Below are positions 7,633 through 15,494 of a stretch of DNA of 40,899 nt, piece by piece; positions within the stretch are counted from its first letter, which is position 1, and each line of letters opens with the position of its first letter. Made by a program: the position numbers and the translations under genes. Source of the DNA: Chthoniobacterales bacterium (lineage in GTDB: Bacteria > Verrucomicrobiota > Verrucomicrobiia > Chthoniobacterales > UBA10450). The notes below the pieces were generated by a model that saw only the letters and a program-made list of their open reading frames with translations, ran no database searches and was not told the DNA's origin. The DNA lies in assembly GCA_025934755.1 (NCBI GenBank), contig JAICWQ010000006.1:1-40899 (forward strand). The letters are read 5' to 3'.

Positions 7633-8844
7633 TTAGAGGGTCCGGCAGAAATCCTGGAACCGGTCGAGACCTTTTTTGATAATGTCGATGCTGGTCGCGT
7701 AACTGAATCGGATTGTGCGATCATCGCCAAACGCCGCGCCTGGCACCACAGCCACATTCGATTTGCTGAGTAATCGGTCGGCGAAATTTTGAGAGGTGAG
7801 CCCGAGCTGGCTGATGTTTACCAGGACATAAAACGCTCCCTGCGGTTTCACCGCGGTGATGTTCGGGATCTTTGAGAGACGATCGATCATGTAATTGCGG
7901 CGCATGTCGAACTCGTCGCGCATGTCGGAGACCGATTGTTGATCGCCCTTGAGCGCCGCGAGTGCGCCGCGTTGTCCGAACGAGCAGGGATTCGACGTGC
8001 TGTGGCTCTGGATAGAATCGACCGCTTTTGCGACTGCTTCCGGGGCCGCCAGATAACCGAGCCGCCAGCCTGTCATCGCGTAGGACTTGCTGAATCCGTT
8101 AACCGTGATCGTTAGGTCGTAGGCTTCCTTGGAAATCGACGCGACGCTAACGTGCTTGGCGTCGTCATAAACCAGCTTCTCGTAAATTTCGTCGGACAAA
8201 ATGTAAATGTCTTCCCCGCTGGCGATTTCCACCAAAGCCTGCAACTCTTCGCGGGTGTAAACCGCTCCGGTAGGATTGCCCGGAGTGTTTAGGATCAACA
8301 TTTTGGTGCGGGGAGTCATCGCGTTCTCGAAGTCCTCAGCGCGCAGTTTCCAATTGTTGCGCTCCATCGTTGGAACAATCACCGGTTCGGCGCCGGCCAG
8401 CCGCACCATGTCCGGATAACTGACCCAGTAGGGCGCAGGAATGACTACTTCGTCACCCGGCTGACAAGTCGCAAGAATCGCGTTGTAGCACGAATGCTTC
8501 GCGCCATTGCTGACAACCACCTGGCTCGCGCGATAGGTCAGTCCATTGTCGGCCGCCAGTTTTTCGGCAATCGCCGCCCGCAGCTCCGGAATCCCGGCAC
8601 TCGGAGTGTACTTAGTGAAACCCGCCTGCAACGCCTCGATCGCCGCCTGTTTGATGTGCTCCGGCGTGTCGAAATCGGGTTCGCCCGCGCCGAAACCGCA
8701 GACGTCGATTCCTTCGGCCTTCATCGCTTTCGCTTTGCTGTCGATTGATAGAGTGAGCGAGGGGGTCAGTTGAGCAGCGCGTTCGGAAATTTCCATTGTC
8801 GAATTCGTTTCTAAGTCAGGGAGTTGCACATTATTTGCGGCCAT
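7633..8844 (-). CDS. aspartate aminotransferase, PLP fold type I (class I/II)
   Basis: The enzyme transfers the amino group between aspartate and 2-oxoglutarate, linking the TCA cycle to amino acid synthesis. The protein (403 residues from ATG 8844) shows the I-gamma subgroup signature: VCGFGAGEPDFDTPEHI, KYTPSAGIPELR, NTPGNPTGAVY (Asn190), YILSDEIYEKLVYD (Asp218, Tyr221). The PLP lysine Lys253 is in NGFSKSYAMTGWRLGY, with Arg261 for the phosphate. The most familiar start, MEISERAAQLTPS, is an internal ATG 16 codons later (8796), so the true start may be there. The ATG at 8844 overlaps the end of the NDK gene by 14 bases, suggesting coupled translation. It could also act on other amino acids such as prephenate, as some I-gamma enzymes do. 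Confidence 0.9.
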   Translation of the reverse strand: MAANNVQLPDLETNSTMEISERAAQLTPSLTLSIDSKAKAMKAEGIDVCGFGAGEPDFDTPEHIKQAAIEALQAGFTKYTPSAGIPELRAAIAEKLAADNGLTYRASQVVVSNGAKHSCYNAILATCQPGDEVVIPAPYWVSYPDMVRLAGAEPVIVPTMERNNWKLRAEDFENAMTPRTKMLILNTPGNPTGAVYTREELQALVEIASGEDIYILSDEIYEKLVYDDAKHVSVASISKEAYDLTITVNGFSKSYAMTGWRLGYLAAPEAVAKAVDSIQSHSTSNPCSFGQRGALAALKGDQQSVSDMRDEFDMRRNYMIDRLSKIPNITAVKPQGAFYVLVNISQLGLTSQNFADRLLSKSNVAVVPGAAFGDDRTIRFSYATSIDIIKKGLDRFQDFCRTL

Positions 8845-9907
8845 AAAAGTTTTCAATCAAAGCTTTAAAATTATTCTCCTCCGGACGGACAATCCCCATT
8901 TCGCGCTGTGCATTCTCAACCGAATCGGACGCGTGGGCGGCATTGATCATGATGGTCTGGCCAAATTCTTTTCGAATTGAGCCTGGCGGCGCTTTTGCGG
9001 GATCAGTCGGCCCGAGCACGTCACGGATTTTACGGACTGCGTTTTCGCCCTGGTAAATAAGGGCAATGCACTTCTCGGTGCCGGGTTCGTCTCGTTTCTC
9101 CGGAAGGGTATCGCTCGGGCGCGCGCCCGCCATGAATTGAACGATGTCTTCCCAGGCGTCGCGGCCTTTGGCGTGTCCGAGTTTTTCCTGCAACACCGGC
9201 AGGACCGGGCCGTAGAATTTCTCCGCCTGCGCCACACTCATTCGGTGCACTTTGAAACCGACAATGTAGAGACCGGTCCGGGAGAAAACTTCGATTACAC
9301 CGCCCGGGCGAACGTTGGGAAACTTGAAATTGTCCGGCTTAATTAAGACCAGCGTCTTTTCTACTTTCGCCTCCTTCGGGAACTGGATCGCCTGGTCGAG
9401 AACGCCGCCGTCGCGATCGGAAAATTCGGCCCACAGTTTGAGATCGCGCTCGATCGAGCTGGGATCGAAAGCCGCGACTACCGCAGGTTCGAAGTAAGTG
9501 ACCTTGCCCGAATCGTCGGTGACGTAATCGCCAAATGTGTCGCGAATGGTTTCGCCCGCCGTCTCATCGTGCGAAATGTGACCGACGGTATTGCGCATTT
9601 TCGCTGCGGCATCCGTGCCTCGAAACACCAGAACGAGCGCCCGCGGGCGTTGGCCCTGTCTTTCGCCGGTAAAATTTCGCAGGACATACTCGCGAATGAG
9701 TTCCTGGGTGGCCCGATGTTTTGGCTCGCTTTCGCTGACAATGGTTTCGGCATAACGCTTCATCAGTTCAGCGCTCGGCGCGAACATTCGCGCTGCTACC
9801 AAATCGAGCCCGGTTCGTGAAATTAAGCGCGCGATGATCCCGCCGGTGCGCGATTTGCGCATCGAATACGGCGTCAGGATTGCGTAAGCCAGTTCCTCGT
9901 TCTGCAT
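8831..9907 (-). CDS. ndk: tandem-domain nucleoside diphosphate kinase (N-terminal copy degenerate)
   Basis: NDK equalises nucleoside di- and triphosphate pools through a phosphohistidine. The usual length is about 140 residues; this one is 358 and holds two NDK folds. The C-terminal copy (about 184-342) is complete: TLVLIKPDNF (Lys190), VFSRTGLYIVGFKVHRMS, PPGSIRKEFG, and the active-site INAAHASDSVENAQRE with His325. The N-terminal copy (about 5-150) keeps AYAILTPYSMRKSRTGGIIA, ISRTGLDLVAARMF, VLVFRGTDAAAKMRNTVGHI and GETIRDTFGDYV. It lacks the lysine of IKPD and has no histidine in the active-site stretch (FEPAVVAAFDPSSIE). This half is therefore probably inactive and perhaps structural or regulatory. 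The start is the ATG at 9907. Confidence 0.88.
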   Translation of the reverse strand: MQNEELAYAILTPYSMRKSRTGGIIARLISRTGLDLVAARMFAPSAELMKRYAETIVSESEPKHRATQELIREYVLRNFTGERQGQRPRALVLVFRGTDAAAKMRNTVGHISHDETAGETIRDTFGDYVTDDSGKVTYFEPAVVAAFDPSSIERDLKLWAEFSDRDGGVLDQAIQFPKEAKVEKTLVLIKPDNFKFPNVRPGGVIEVFSRTGLYIVGFKVHRMSVAQAEKFYGPVLPVLQEKLGHAKGRDAWEDIVQFMAGARPSDTLPEKRDEPGTEKCIALIYQGENAVRKIRDVLGPTDPAKAPPGSIRKEFGQTIMINAAHASDSVENAQREMGIVRPEENNFKALIENFYGRK

Positions 9908-9976
9908 GCATCTGCCAGCGGCTTAAGATTAAACCGCGTTAATGCAGAAAACCGTAACCGCTAAGGGTCGCCGAAC

Positions 9977-10849
9977 TTACCTGCGGCGACCCAACATCGC
10001 AACCCACTTTCCGCGCCGGCATGCCTCGATAAGATCGATCTTATTTTGGCGCAAAGCGTGCCGTATTTCAGCTTCCTGGCTTCGTAAAATTCCGGACAGA
10101 ACAAGCCGTCGCCCGGTCCGCAGCTTCGGCATAATTTCGATCAGCAATTCACTGAAGAGATTCGCAGTGATAATGTCGATTTCTCGCGGTAACCCCCAAT
10201 CGGTAACATTCGCGTTCTGAAACTCAATGCCCCTGATCTTATTCAGAAGGGCGTTATTCTTCGCGGTCAGGATCGCCGTCGGATCGTTATCGACTGCTAT
10301 CACGCGACTCGCCCCCAGCAATCTCGCGGCCAAGGCAAGAATTCCTGATCCTGTTCCCAGATCCACCACTAACTCCGGGGAGCGCACCCGCCTCGCGTGC
10401 TCGCGATCGCGATCGCGCAATCGCGAAGGCGAACTTTCCTTGAAAGAACTTTTTGGGGAGGCGCCAAAAAGAACAGGCGAGGGCGCCCGCGCTCCCCAAC
10501 CGGAAATCAGCTTCTCCAGCAATCGCAAACACATCGCTGTTGTGGCGTGCTCGCCCGTTCCAAACGCCCCGCCGGCTGGAATGATTAAAATACCGTGTCC
10601 AACCCGGATCGGCTTGGTCTTGTGACGGAGCGATCGCGTCAACCAATCTCGCGGCAGCTTTTGAATTCGTCCGCCGAGCTTTTTCGCGATGCCACGCAAG
10701 TCGGCGCGATGATTCGACGCGATCTCGACCTGTAATCGCTTTCGATTCGACTGCTCTATGATTGCCAATCCATTACCGGCGATCTCCCGAAGTTTTTCTT
10801 CGTTCTCTTCGAACCATTTCCTGGTCGCAAATCGTTGCCACAAATACAT
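9977..10849 (-). CDS. prmA: ribosomal protein L11 methyltransferase-like protein with repeat-derived insertion
   Basis: PrmA methylates ribosomal protein L11 using S-adenosylmethionine. The family hallmark GGAFGTGEHATTAMCLRLLE is at residues ~93-112. The SAM-binding glycine motif VVDLGTGSGILALAARLLGA starts at residue 161. Acidic VIAVDNDPTAI and the substrate loop region DIITANLFSELLIE follow. Between the two hallmark blocks, where relatives have about ten residues, there are about 43 (117-159) of low-complexity Arg/Ser/Pro sequence (for example SRLRDRDREHARRVR). These come from a 122-base palindromic repeat (10377-10498) inserted in frame. Apart from this the protein is of normal size. The ATG at 10849 is used; a plus-strand gene begins 44 bases away in the divergent direction. 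Confidence 0.85.
   Translation of the reverse strand: MYLWQRFATRKWFEENEEKLREIAGNGLAIIEQSNRKRLQVEIASNHRADLRGIAKKLGGRIQKLPRDWLTRSLRHKTKPIRVGHGILIIPAGGAFGTGEHATTAMCLRLLEKLISGWGARAPSPVLFGASPKSSFKESSPSRLRDRDREHARRVRSPELVVDLGTGSGILALAARLLGASRVIAVDNDPTAILTAKNNALLNKIRGIEFQNANVTDWGLPREIDIITANLFSELLIEIMPKLRTGRRLVLSGILRSQEAEIRHALRQNKIDLIEACRRGKWVAMLGRRR
10377..10498. repeat. palindromic element inserted in frame inside prmA
   Basis: Ends are inverted copies: GGGGAGCGC at 10377-10385 and GCGCTCCCC at 10490-10498, extended by imperfect CGCCTCGC/GCGAGGGCG pairing. The interior has a TCGCGATCGCGATCGCG self-complementary run (about 10401-10417). The length is close to 122 bases, giving about 41 codons with no stop in the prmA frame. 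It resembles REP-like intergenic elements elsewhere in the window, but here it lies inside a gene. Confidence 0.7.
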
Positions 10850-10892
10850 GCGGTTGAGTTAGTAGATGGAAACTTGTTAAGCTGGCCGGCAG

Positions 10893-11846
10893 GTGAAATT
10901 GCGCGGTATTCATCATATTACTGCCATCGCCAGCGATCCGCAGGGCAATGTCGATTTTTATTCTCAGGTTCTTGGACTTCGGTTCGCCAAGCGCACGGTG
11001 AATTTTGACGATCCGTCGACTTATCATTTGTATTATGGCGATCGGACCGGCCGGCCTGGAACGGCGATTACCTTTTTCGCATGGCCGGGCGCGCGCCGCG
11101 GAACGCGTGGGACAGGTCAGGTGGTCGCAACAAGCTTCGCCGTTCCCAGGGATTCGTTGGATTATTGGAAGACCCGTTTCGACAAGCACCAAATTTTTCA
11201 CGAGGCGCTTCCTGCCCGGTTCGACGATGCCGCGCTGCGATTCACCGATCCGGATGGTTTAATGCTCGAATTGATCGAAACCGTGCGTCCCGACGATGTC
11301 GATCTTGAGTACGAGACCCAGGTTCCGAGGAAATTCGCGATTCACGGATTTCACGCGCCGACCTTTGAAGTGCAACGTTCGAGGAAAACCGAGGACGTTC
11401 TGGGATTCCTCGGCTTCGATGTTATCGCTGAGGAAGCATCGCGGAAAAGGTTTTCAGTGAATTCGAAACTGACCAGCGGGTGCGTTGATTTGGTTGAGCG
11501 GGCAGATGGACAATTCGGCATCAATTCGGCGGGCACGGTCCATCACATCGCGTTCCGATGCGCTGACGACAACGAACAACTGAACTGGCGCGAACAGATA
11601 GCGGGGCGCGGACTTCACGTGACGCCGGTGATCGACCGATTTTATTTTCATTCGATCTATTTTCGCGAGTCAGGCGGGATTTTGTTTGAAATCGCCACCG
11701 AAGGGCCGGGGTTTACCGCGGATGAACCGGCCGCGCATCTGGGCGAAACCTTGAAACTTCCGCCCCAATACGAGCAGCATCGCGCCGAAATCGAAGAGGT
11801 GCTTCCCCCAATTTTAATGGGGCCAAAACCGAAAACGATGGGTTAA
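10893..11846 (+). CDS. VOC-fold ring-cleaving dioxygenase-like protein (MhqO/MhqA type)
   Basis: The 317-residue protein contains two vicinal-oxygen-chelate modules. The first has GIHHITAIASDPQGNVDFYS, LGLRFAKRTVNFDDPSTYHL and the glycine/aromatic GTAITFFAWPG. The second has TVHHIAFRCADDNEQLNWRE and GGILFEIATEGPGF. The repeated HH and E residues are the expected metal ligands. This pattern is that of the hydroquinone-linked dioxygenases (MhqO, MhqE/MhqA) often induced by quinones. Expected activity is extradiol-type cleavage of a hydroquinone/catechol, but the substrate is not known here. The start is GTG at 10893. A glutathionyl-hydroquinone reductase relic at 39145 hints at quinone metabolism in this organism. 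Divergent from prmA, with a 43-base shared upstream region. Confidence 0.8.
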   Translation: MKLRGIHHITAIASDPQGNVDFYSQVLGLRFAKRTVNFDDPSTYHLYYGDRTGRPGTAITFFAWPGARRGTRGTGQVVATSFAVPRDSLDYWKTRFDKHQIFHEALPARFDDAALRFTDPDGLMLELIETVRPDDVDLEYETQVPRKFAIHGFHAPTFEVQRSRKTEDVLGFLGFDVIAEEASRKRFSVNSKLTSGCVDLVERADGQFGINSAGTVHHIAFRCADDNEQLNWREQIAGRGLHVTPVIDRFYFHSIYFRESGGILFEIATEGPGFTADEPAAHLGETLKLPPQYEQHRAEIEEVLPPILMGPKPKTMG

Positions 11847-11860
11847 ATTTGACCGAAGGG

Positions 11861-11866
11861 TATAAT
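11861..11866 (+). promoter_or_regulatory. candidate -10 box upstream of the DAHP synthase gene
   Basis: A perfect TATAAT lies 29 bases before the ATG at 11895, in the 48-base gap after the VOC gene. I see no convincing -35 at 16-18 bases, so the promoter call is tentative. Confidence 0.35.
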
Positions 11867-11894
11867 TCCGGGTAAGTAAACGCCTTTTCACGCC

Positions 11895-12917
11895 ATGCTT
11901 ATTGTAATGACAGCCCATGCGGGCAAGGCTGAGATCGACAACGTCGTTCGCGTAGTCGAGACCCTTGGCTTCCGCGCCCACGTCATGCCCGGAGCAAGCC
12001 GGACCGCGATCGGGGTGACTGGCAACCAGGGTGCGGTCGATCTTTCGCACTTTGAAAATCTTCCCGGCGTCTCGGAGGCAATCCGCGTCACCAAGCCGTA
12101 CAAGTTGATTAGCCTCGATCTGAAAGCCGATCGCACCGTGGTCGATCTCGGCGATGGAGCCCGCATCGGGGATGGCTCGCTCGCAATTGTTGCCGGGCCG
12201 TGCGCGATCGAGAACAGCAAGCAGGCGTTCGCAATCGCCGACGTGGTGCAGCGTAGCGGCGCGAAATTTTTCCGGGGCGGCGCGTTTAAACCCCGCACTT
12301 CGCCTTATGCCTTTTCCGGGCTCGGCGAAGCGGCCCTGAAAATTCTGGCTGACATTCGCAAGGAATTCGGCCTGAAAATTGTGAGTGAAGCGCTGGACGA
12401 CACAAATCTCGATCTCGTTGAAAAATATGCCGACATGATCCAGATCGGCGCGCGCAACATGCAGAACTTTACTCTTCTGCGTCGGGTTGGCCGATCGAAA
12501 TTGCCGGTGTTATTGAAACGCGGAATGGCCGCGACCTTGGAAGAATGGTTGTTGGCCGCCGAGTACATTATGGCCGAAGGAAATTATAACATCGTGTTGT
12601 GCGAGCGCGGCGTGCGTACGTTTGCCCAGCACACCCGGAACACGCTCGACCTCGCCGCGGTTCCGGCCGTCCGAAAACTTTCACATTTGCCCGTGATCGT
12701 CGATGCCGCGCACGGCACTGGCCGCAGCTATATGGTCACGCCCTTGGCCCGGGCTGGTGTTGCCGTTGGCGCTGATGGATTGATGATCGAAGTGCACGGC
12801 CGCCCGGAAGAAGCGCTGTCTGACGGCGCGCAGTCGTTGATGTTCGACGAATACGAACAAATGGTGCGGGAAGTCCGCCAGATCCACGATGTGATCGCGC
12901 GCAACGGCGCGGTCTAA
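11895..12917 (+). CDS. aroF: 3-deoxy-7-phosphoheptulonate (DAHP) synthase, AroQ/FLR-type
   Basis: DAHP synthase condenses PEP with erythrose-4-phosphate, the entry to the shikimate pathway. The 340-residue enzyme is the type I-beta/Bacillus-Thermotoga form. Residues ~1-70 are a ferredoxin-like regulatory domain ([18 protein letters not shown]). The catalytic TIM barrel follows, with [39 protein letters not shown], and [20 protein letters not shown]. The [17 protein letters not shown] segment and [20 protein letters not shown] complete the active site. The N-terminal domain would give feedback inhibition by an aromatic amino acid, probably tyrosine by analogy with Thermotoga. The start is the ATG at 11895. 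It faces trpG tail to tail with a 4-base overlap, placing the entry and tryptophan branch of the pathway side by side. Confidence 0.93.
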   Translation: MLIVMTAHAGKAEIDNVVRVVETLGFRAHVMPGASRTAIGVTGNQGAVDLSHFENLPGVSEAIRVTKPYKLISLDLKADRTVVDLGDGARIGDGSLAIVAGPCAIENSKQAFAIADVVQRSGAKFFRGGAFKPRTSPYAFSGLGEAALKILADIRKEFGLKIVSEALDDTNLDLVEKYADMIQIGARNMQNFTLLRRVGRSKLPVLLKRGMAATLEEWLLAAEYIMAEGNYNIVLCERGVRTFAQHTRNTLDLAAVPAVRKLSHLPVIVDAAHGTGRSYMVTPLARAGVAVGADGLMIEVHGRPEEALSDGAQSLMFDEYEQMVREVRQIHDVIARNGAV

Positions 12918-13483
12918 ATTCGCAGAAAATTCGCGAGTAGTTTACGGCCTTCAGCGGTCAGGATCGATTCGGGATGAAATTGCACGCCGTGAATCGGCAA
13001 TTCTCGATGCTGCAGACCCATGATCTCGCCCGCGTCGGTTTCGGCGGTGATCTCGAGTGAATCCGGAACCGATTCGCGTTTTACGATCAGCGAGTGATAG
13101 CGGGTCGCCTCCAGCGGTTCGGCCAGGTCTTTGAATACGCCGCGCTTCCGATGATGGATCTGCGAAGTTTTGCCATGCATTAATTTGGCCGCGCGCACCA
13201 CTTCGCCGCCAAAAACCTGGGCGATGCATTGATGACCGAGACAAACGCCCAAAATGGGAATGGTTTTGCCAAATTCCCGGATCAGGTCCGAACTGATTCC
13301 GGCGTCTTCCGGCCGGCCTGGCCCCGGTGAAATGCAAATCCGGTCCGGTTTTAGTTTCCTGATCTCGTCGATCGAGATTTCGTCGTTTCGCTTCACCACA
13401 AGATCCACACTGCGCATCTCACCGAAGAGCTGGACCAGGTTGTAGGTAAAAGAATCGTAATTATCGATGACGAGAAGTTTCAT
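12914..13483 (-). CDS. trpG: anthranilate synthase component II (glutamine amidotransferase)
   Basis: TrpG supplies ammonia from glutamine to TrpE for anthranilate synthesis; similar proteins also serve PabB. The 189-residue class I amidotransferase has [14 protein letters not shown], then the nucleophile Cys81 in [17 protein letters not shown]. The triad partners His170 and Glu172 are in [10 protein letters not shown]-type sequence ([11 protein letters not shown]). The start is the ATG at 13483, 45 bases after the end of trpE on the same strand, and a hairpin (13493-13510) lies between. Because trpE is adjacent, TrpG is favoured over PabA, but it could be dual-use. Its 3' end overlaps the convergent DAHP synthase gene by four bases. 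Confidence 0.92.
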   Translation of the reverse strand: MKLLVIDNYDSFTYNLVQLFGEMRSVDLVVKRNDEISIDEIRKLKPDRICISPGPGRPEDAGISSDLIREFGKTIPILGVCLGHQCIAQVFGGEVVRAAKLMHGKTSQIHHRKRGVFKDLAEPLEATRYHSLIVKRESVPDSLEITAETDAGEIMGLQHRELPIHGVQFHPESILTAEGRKLLANFLRI

Positions 13484-13492
13484 TCTTCTGTA

Positions 13493-13510
13493 GCAGCAGC
13501 CGTCTGCTGC
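13493..13510. repeat. short perfect hairpin between trpE and trpG
   Basis: GCAGCAG-CCGT-CTGCTGC forms a 7-bp stem with a 4-nt loop in the gap between the two genes. It is followed by mixed sequence on the minus strand without a T-tract, so it may be a processing or repeat element rather than a terminator. Confidence 0.45.
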
Positions 13511-13527
13511 ATCCGATATGCCTGCCG

Positions 13528-14988
13528 CTATAGTTTATTTGCTCGCGCGACAGCGGCCAGCATCGCTTTCGCCTTGTTCATGCATTCGTCAAATTCCGTG
13601 GCTGGATTTGAGTCGGCCACGATTCCCGCGCCGGTCTGGAGATAGGCTTTCCCGTTTTTCAACACCATCGAACGGATCGCGATGCAACTGTCATGCGAGC
13701 CGTCGAATCCAAAGTAACCGACAATGCCCGCGTAAAATCCGCGCTTCGCTTTTTCCAGTTCCGCGATGATTTGCAGGGCCCGGATTTTCGGCGCGCCGGA
13801 AACCGTTCCCGCCGGAAATGTCGCGCGGATGGCATCGAAAGCGTTTTTGTCGTCACGCAATTTGGCGACGATGTGCGAGACAATGTGCATCACGTGACTG
13901 TAGCGCTCGATGACCATTTGCTCGGTCACTTTGACGCTGCCGAATTCGGCAACCCGGCCGAGATCGTTCCGTCCAAGATCAATCAACATCACGTGTTCGG
14001 CGCGTTCTTTGGGATCGGCAATCAGTTCCCGTCCGAGCCGTTCGTCTTCTGCTGAATCTTTCCCGCGGCGATAGGTTCCGGCGATTGGACGCAGCTCCGC
14101 GACACCTTCGCGCACGCGCAGGTGAACTTCCGGTGAACTTCCGAGTACTGCGAACGCCGGATCGAAGCGCAGACAGAACATGTATGGCGACGGGTTTCCG
14201 AACCGCAGGGCGCGATAAAGGTCGAGCGCCGCGCCGGTGCAGTCGGTTTCGAACCGCTGGGAAAGGACAACCTGAAAAATATCTCCCGCCGAGATCAGTT
14301 CCTTGGCTTTGACCACCATCGATTCGAACTCGGCGCGAGTTGTGTTACTTGCGGGCGAGGGAAGATTCGTCGGCGGTTTTGCATCGATCGATTCAAGGGG
14401 GTGGGGTTCGCTCAGGCGGGTCACTGTTTTTTCCAAACTTGCCACTCCTCGTGCGTAAGCCTGGTCCGCTGACGTTTTATCGTCGAGGTGGGCGTTACAA
14501 ATCAGCCGCAGTTTTCGAAAACGGTGATCGAACACGAGCAGCATTCGCGGAACCATGAAAATCATTTCCGGGATTTCGAGATCGTCTCGCGGATGAATCG
14601 GGACGGTGGGCTCGAAAAACCGCACGACGTCGTAACCGATGTAACCGATCGCGCCGCCAACGACATGCGGGACATCGGCCGGCGGCACGAATTTGAAACC
14701 GGCGAGGATTTGTTGCAGTTCGGTAAGGGGATCGCCCTGGCTTTGCCCGCTGCTGAAAGTGACCAGTGGATCAAACCCGATGAAGGAAAATCGGCCGAGT
14801 TCTTCGTTGCGCTCAGCCGATTCAAATAGGAAACACGACTGCCCGTCGTCGATTTTAGCAAAGGCCGAAACCGGTGTTTCCACATCGGCGACAAGATCGA
14901 CGATCAGCGGGATGAGATTCCCGCGCTTCGCCAGTTCGCAAAACTCGTCGTACGAGGGCGAAATCGACTTTTCGAGAGTTGAGCTCAT
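13528..14988 (-). CDS. trpE: anthranilate synthase component I
   Basis: TrpE converts chorismate and ammonia to anthranilate, the first step of tryptophan synthesis. From the ATG at 14988 the protein has 486 residues. The N-terminal regulatory element has [20 protein letters not shown], corresponding to the LLES-type tryptophan-binding segment. The chorismate-binding domain has [51 protein letters not shown] and [20 protein letters not shown]. The frame stays open for 69 more codons, but that extension overlaps tRNA-Gly and has no TrpE character, so [20 protein letters not shown] is the start. trpG follows 45 bases downstream. Regulation is likely feedback by tryptophan; no attenuator leader peptide was found. 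Confidence 0.93.
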   Translation of the reverse strand: MSSTLEKSISPSYDEFCELAKRGNLIPLIVDLVADVETPVSAFAKIDDGQSCFLFESAERNEELGRFSFIGFDPLVTFSSGQSQGDPLTELQQILAGFKFVPPADVPHVVGGAIGYIGYDVVRFFEPTVPIHPRDDLEIPEMIFMVPRMLLVFDHRFRKLRLICNAHLDDKTSADQAYARGVASLEKTVTRLSEPHPLESIDAKPPTNLPSPASNTTRAEFESMVVKAKELISAGDIFQVVLSQRFETDCTGAALDLYRALRFGNPSPYMFCLRFDPAFAVLGSSPEVHLRVREGVAELRPIAGTYRRGKDSAEDERLGRELIADPKERAEHVMLIDLGRNDLGRVAEFGSVKVTEQMVIERYSHVMHIVSHIVAKLRDDKNAFDAIRATFPAGTVSGAPKIRALQIIAELEKAKRGFYAGIVGYFGFDGSHDSCIAIRSMVLKNGKAYLQTGAGIVADSNPATEFDECMNKAKAMLAAVARANKL

Positions 14989-15005
14989 TCGGAGGTTGAA
15001 TTTAT

Positions 15006-15063
15006 GGAGGGACGCCCTTCGTGTCGTCCCAAAGTTTCGGATGGGGCGAAACCCGCTCCCTCC
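15006..15063. repeat. palindromic repeat upstream of trpE
   Basis: Outer arms GGAGGGA (15006-15012) and TCCCTCC (15057-15063) enclose an inner GGGACG/CGTCCC pair (15009-15014 and 15025-15030). It lies in the trpE upstream region and is REP-like. No leader ORF is evident. Confidence 0.5.
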
Positions 15064-15119
15064 CGGCGAATTTCGGTTGCGGAATAGGTCGGCTGCGGCA
15101 TTATTTCTGTCCCTTTCAC

Positions 15120-15194
<75 letters not shown>

Positions 15195-15212
15195 CTGATG
15201 ATTGCTCTCTAG

Positions 15213-15386
15213 GTTATCGAGGGTTTGGCCACCGGTCGGCGTTATGCGGAGATTACCAACAATTTGGAACGCCGCCTCTCCGAACATGAAAGCGGTGCGA
15301 GTCATTCTGGGCGTTTGATCGGTTCCTTCCGTCTGCTCCATACCGAATCCTTTAGGAATTTTTCACGTTCGCGTGCCGCCGTATAG
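15213..15386 (+). pseudogene. GIY-YIG nuclease relic (UvrC-like small endonuclease)
   Basis: Directly after the tRNA a 57-codon open stretch reads GLATGRRYAEITNNLERRLS then EHESG and RLIGSFRLLHTESFRNF. This matches the middle of small GIY-YIG domain proteins (typically LATGRhYvGiTnNLeRRLaeHnsG...). The N-terminal YVYIL beta strand and the start codon are missing, the YvGiT tyrosine-glycine pair is altered to YAEIT, and a TAG at 15384 ends the frame before the usual EK-K motif. The double-hairpin repeat begins 6 bases after that stop. I read it as a decayed gene, probably disrupted by or replaced with the repeat. Confidence 0.6.
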
Positions 15387-15391
15387 TTCTG

Positions 15392-15453
15392 AAGGAGCGA
15401 CGGTCTCCGGACCGTCGGTTTGTGATATTCGACGGCTGAAGCCGTCGTTCCTT
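15392..15453. repeat. double-hairpin REP-like element upstream of aceB
   Basis: Two stem-loops: CGACGGTC-TCCG-GACCGTCG (15398-15417) and CGACGGC-TGAA-GCCGTCG (15430-15447). The outer flanks AAGGAG and TTCCTT are inverted. The arms share CGACGG, so the unit looks like a REP doublet. Apart from the GIY-YIG relic and this element, the 300 bases between the tRNA and aceB hold nothing I recognise. Confidence 0.7.
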
Positions 15454-15494
15454 GAGGGCGGCCGATCGGTTTGCGAGGCGCGATTGTAACATGC

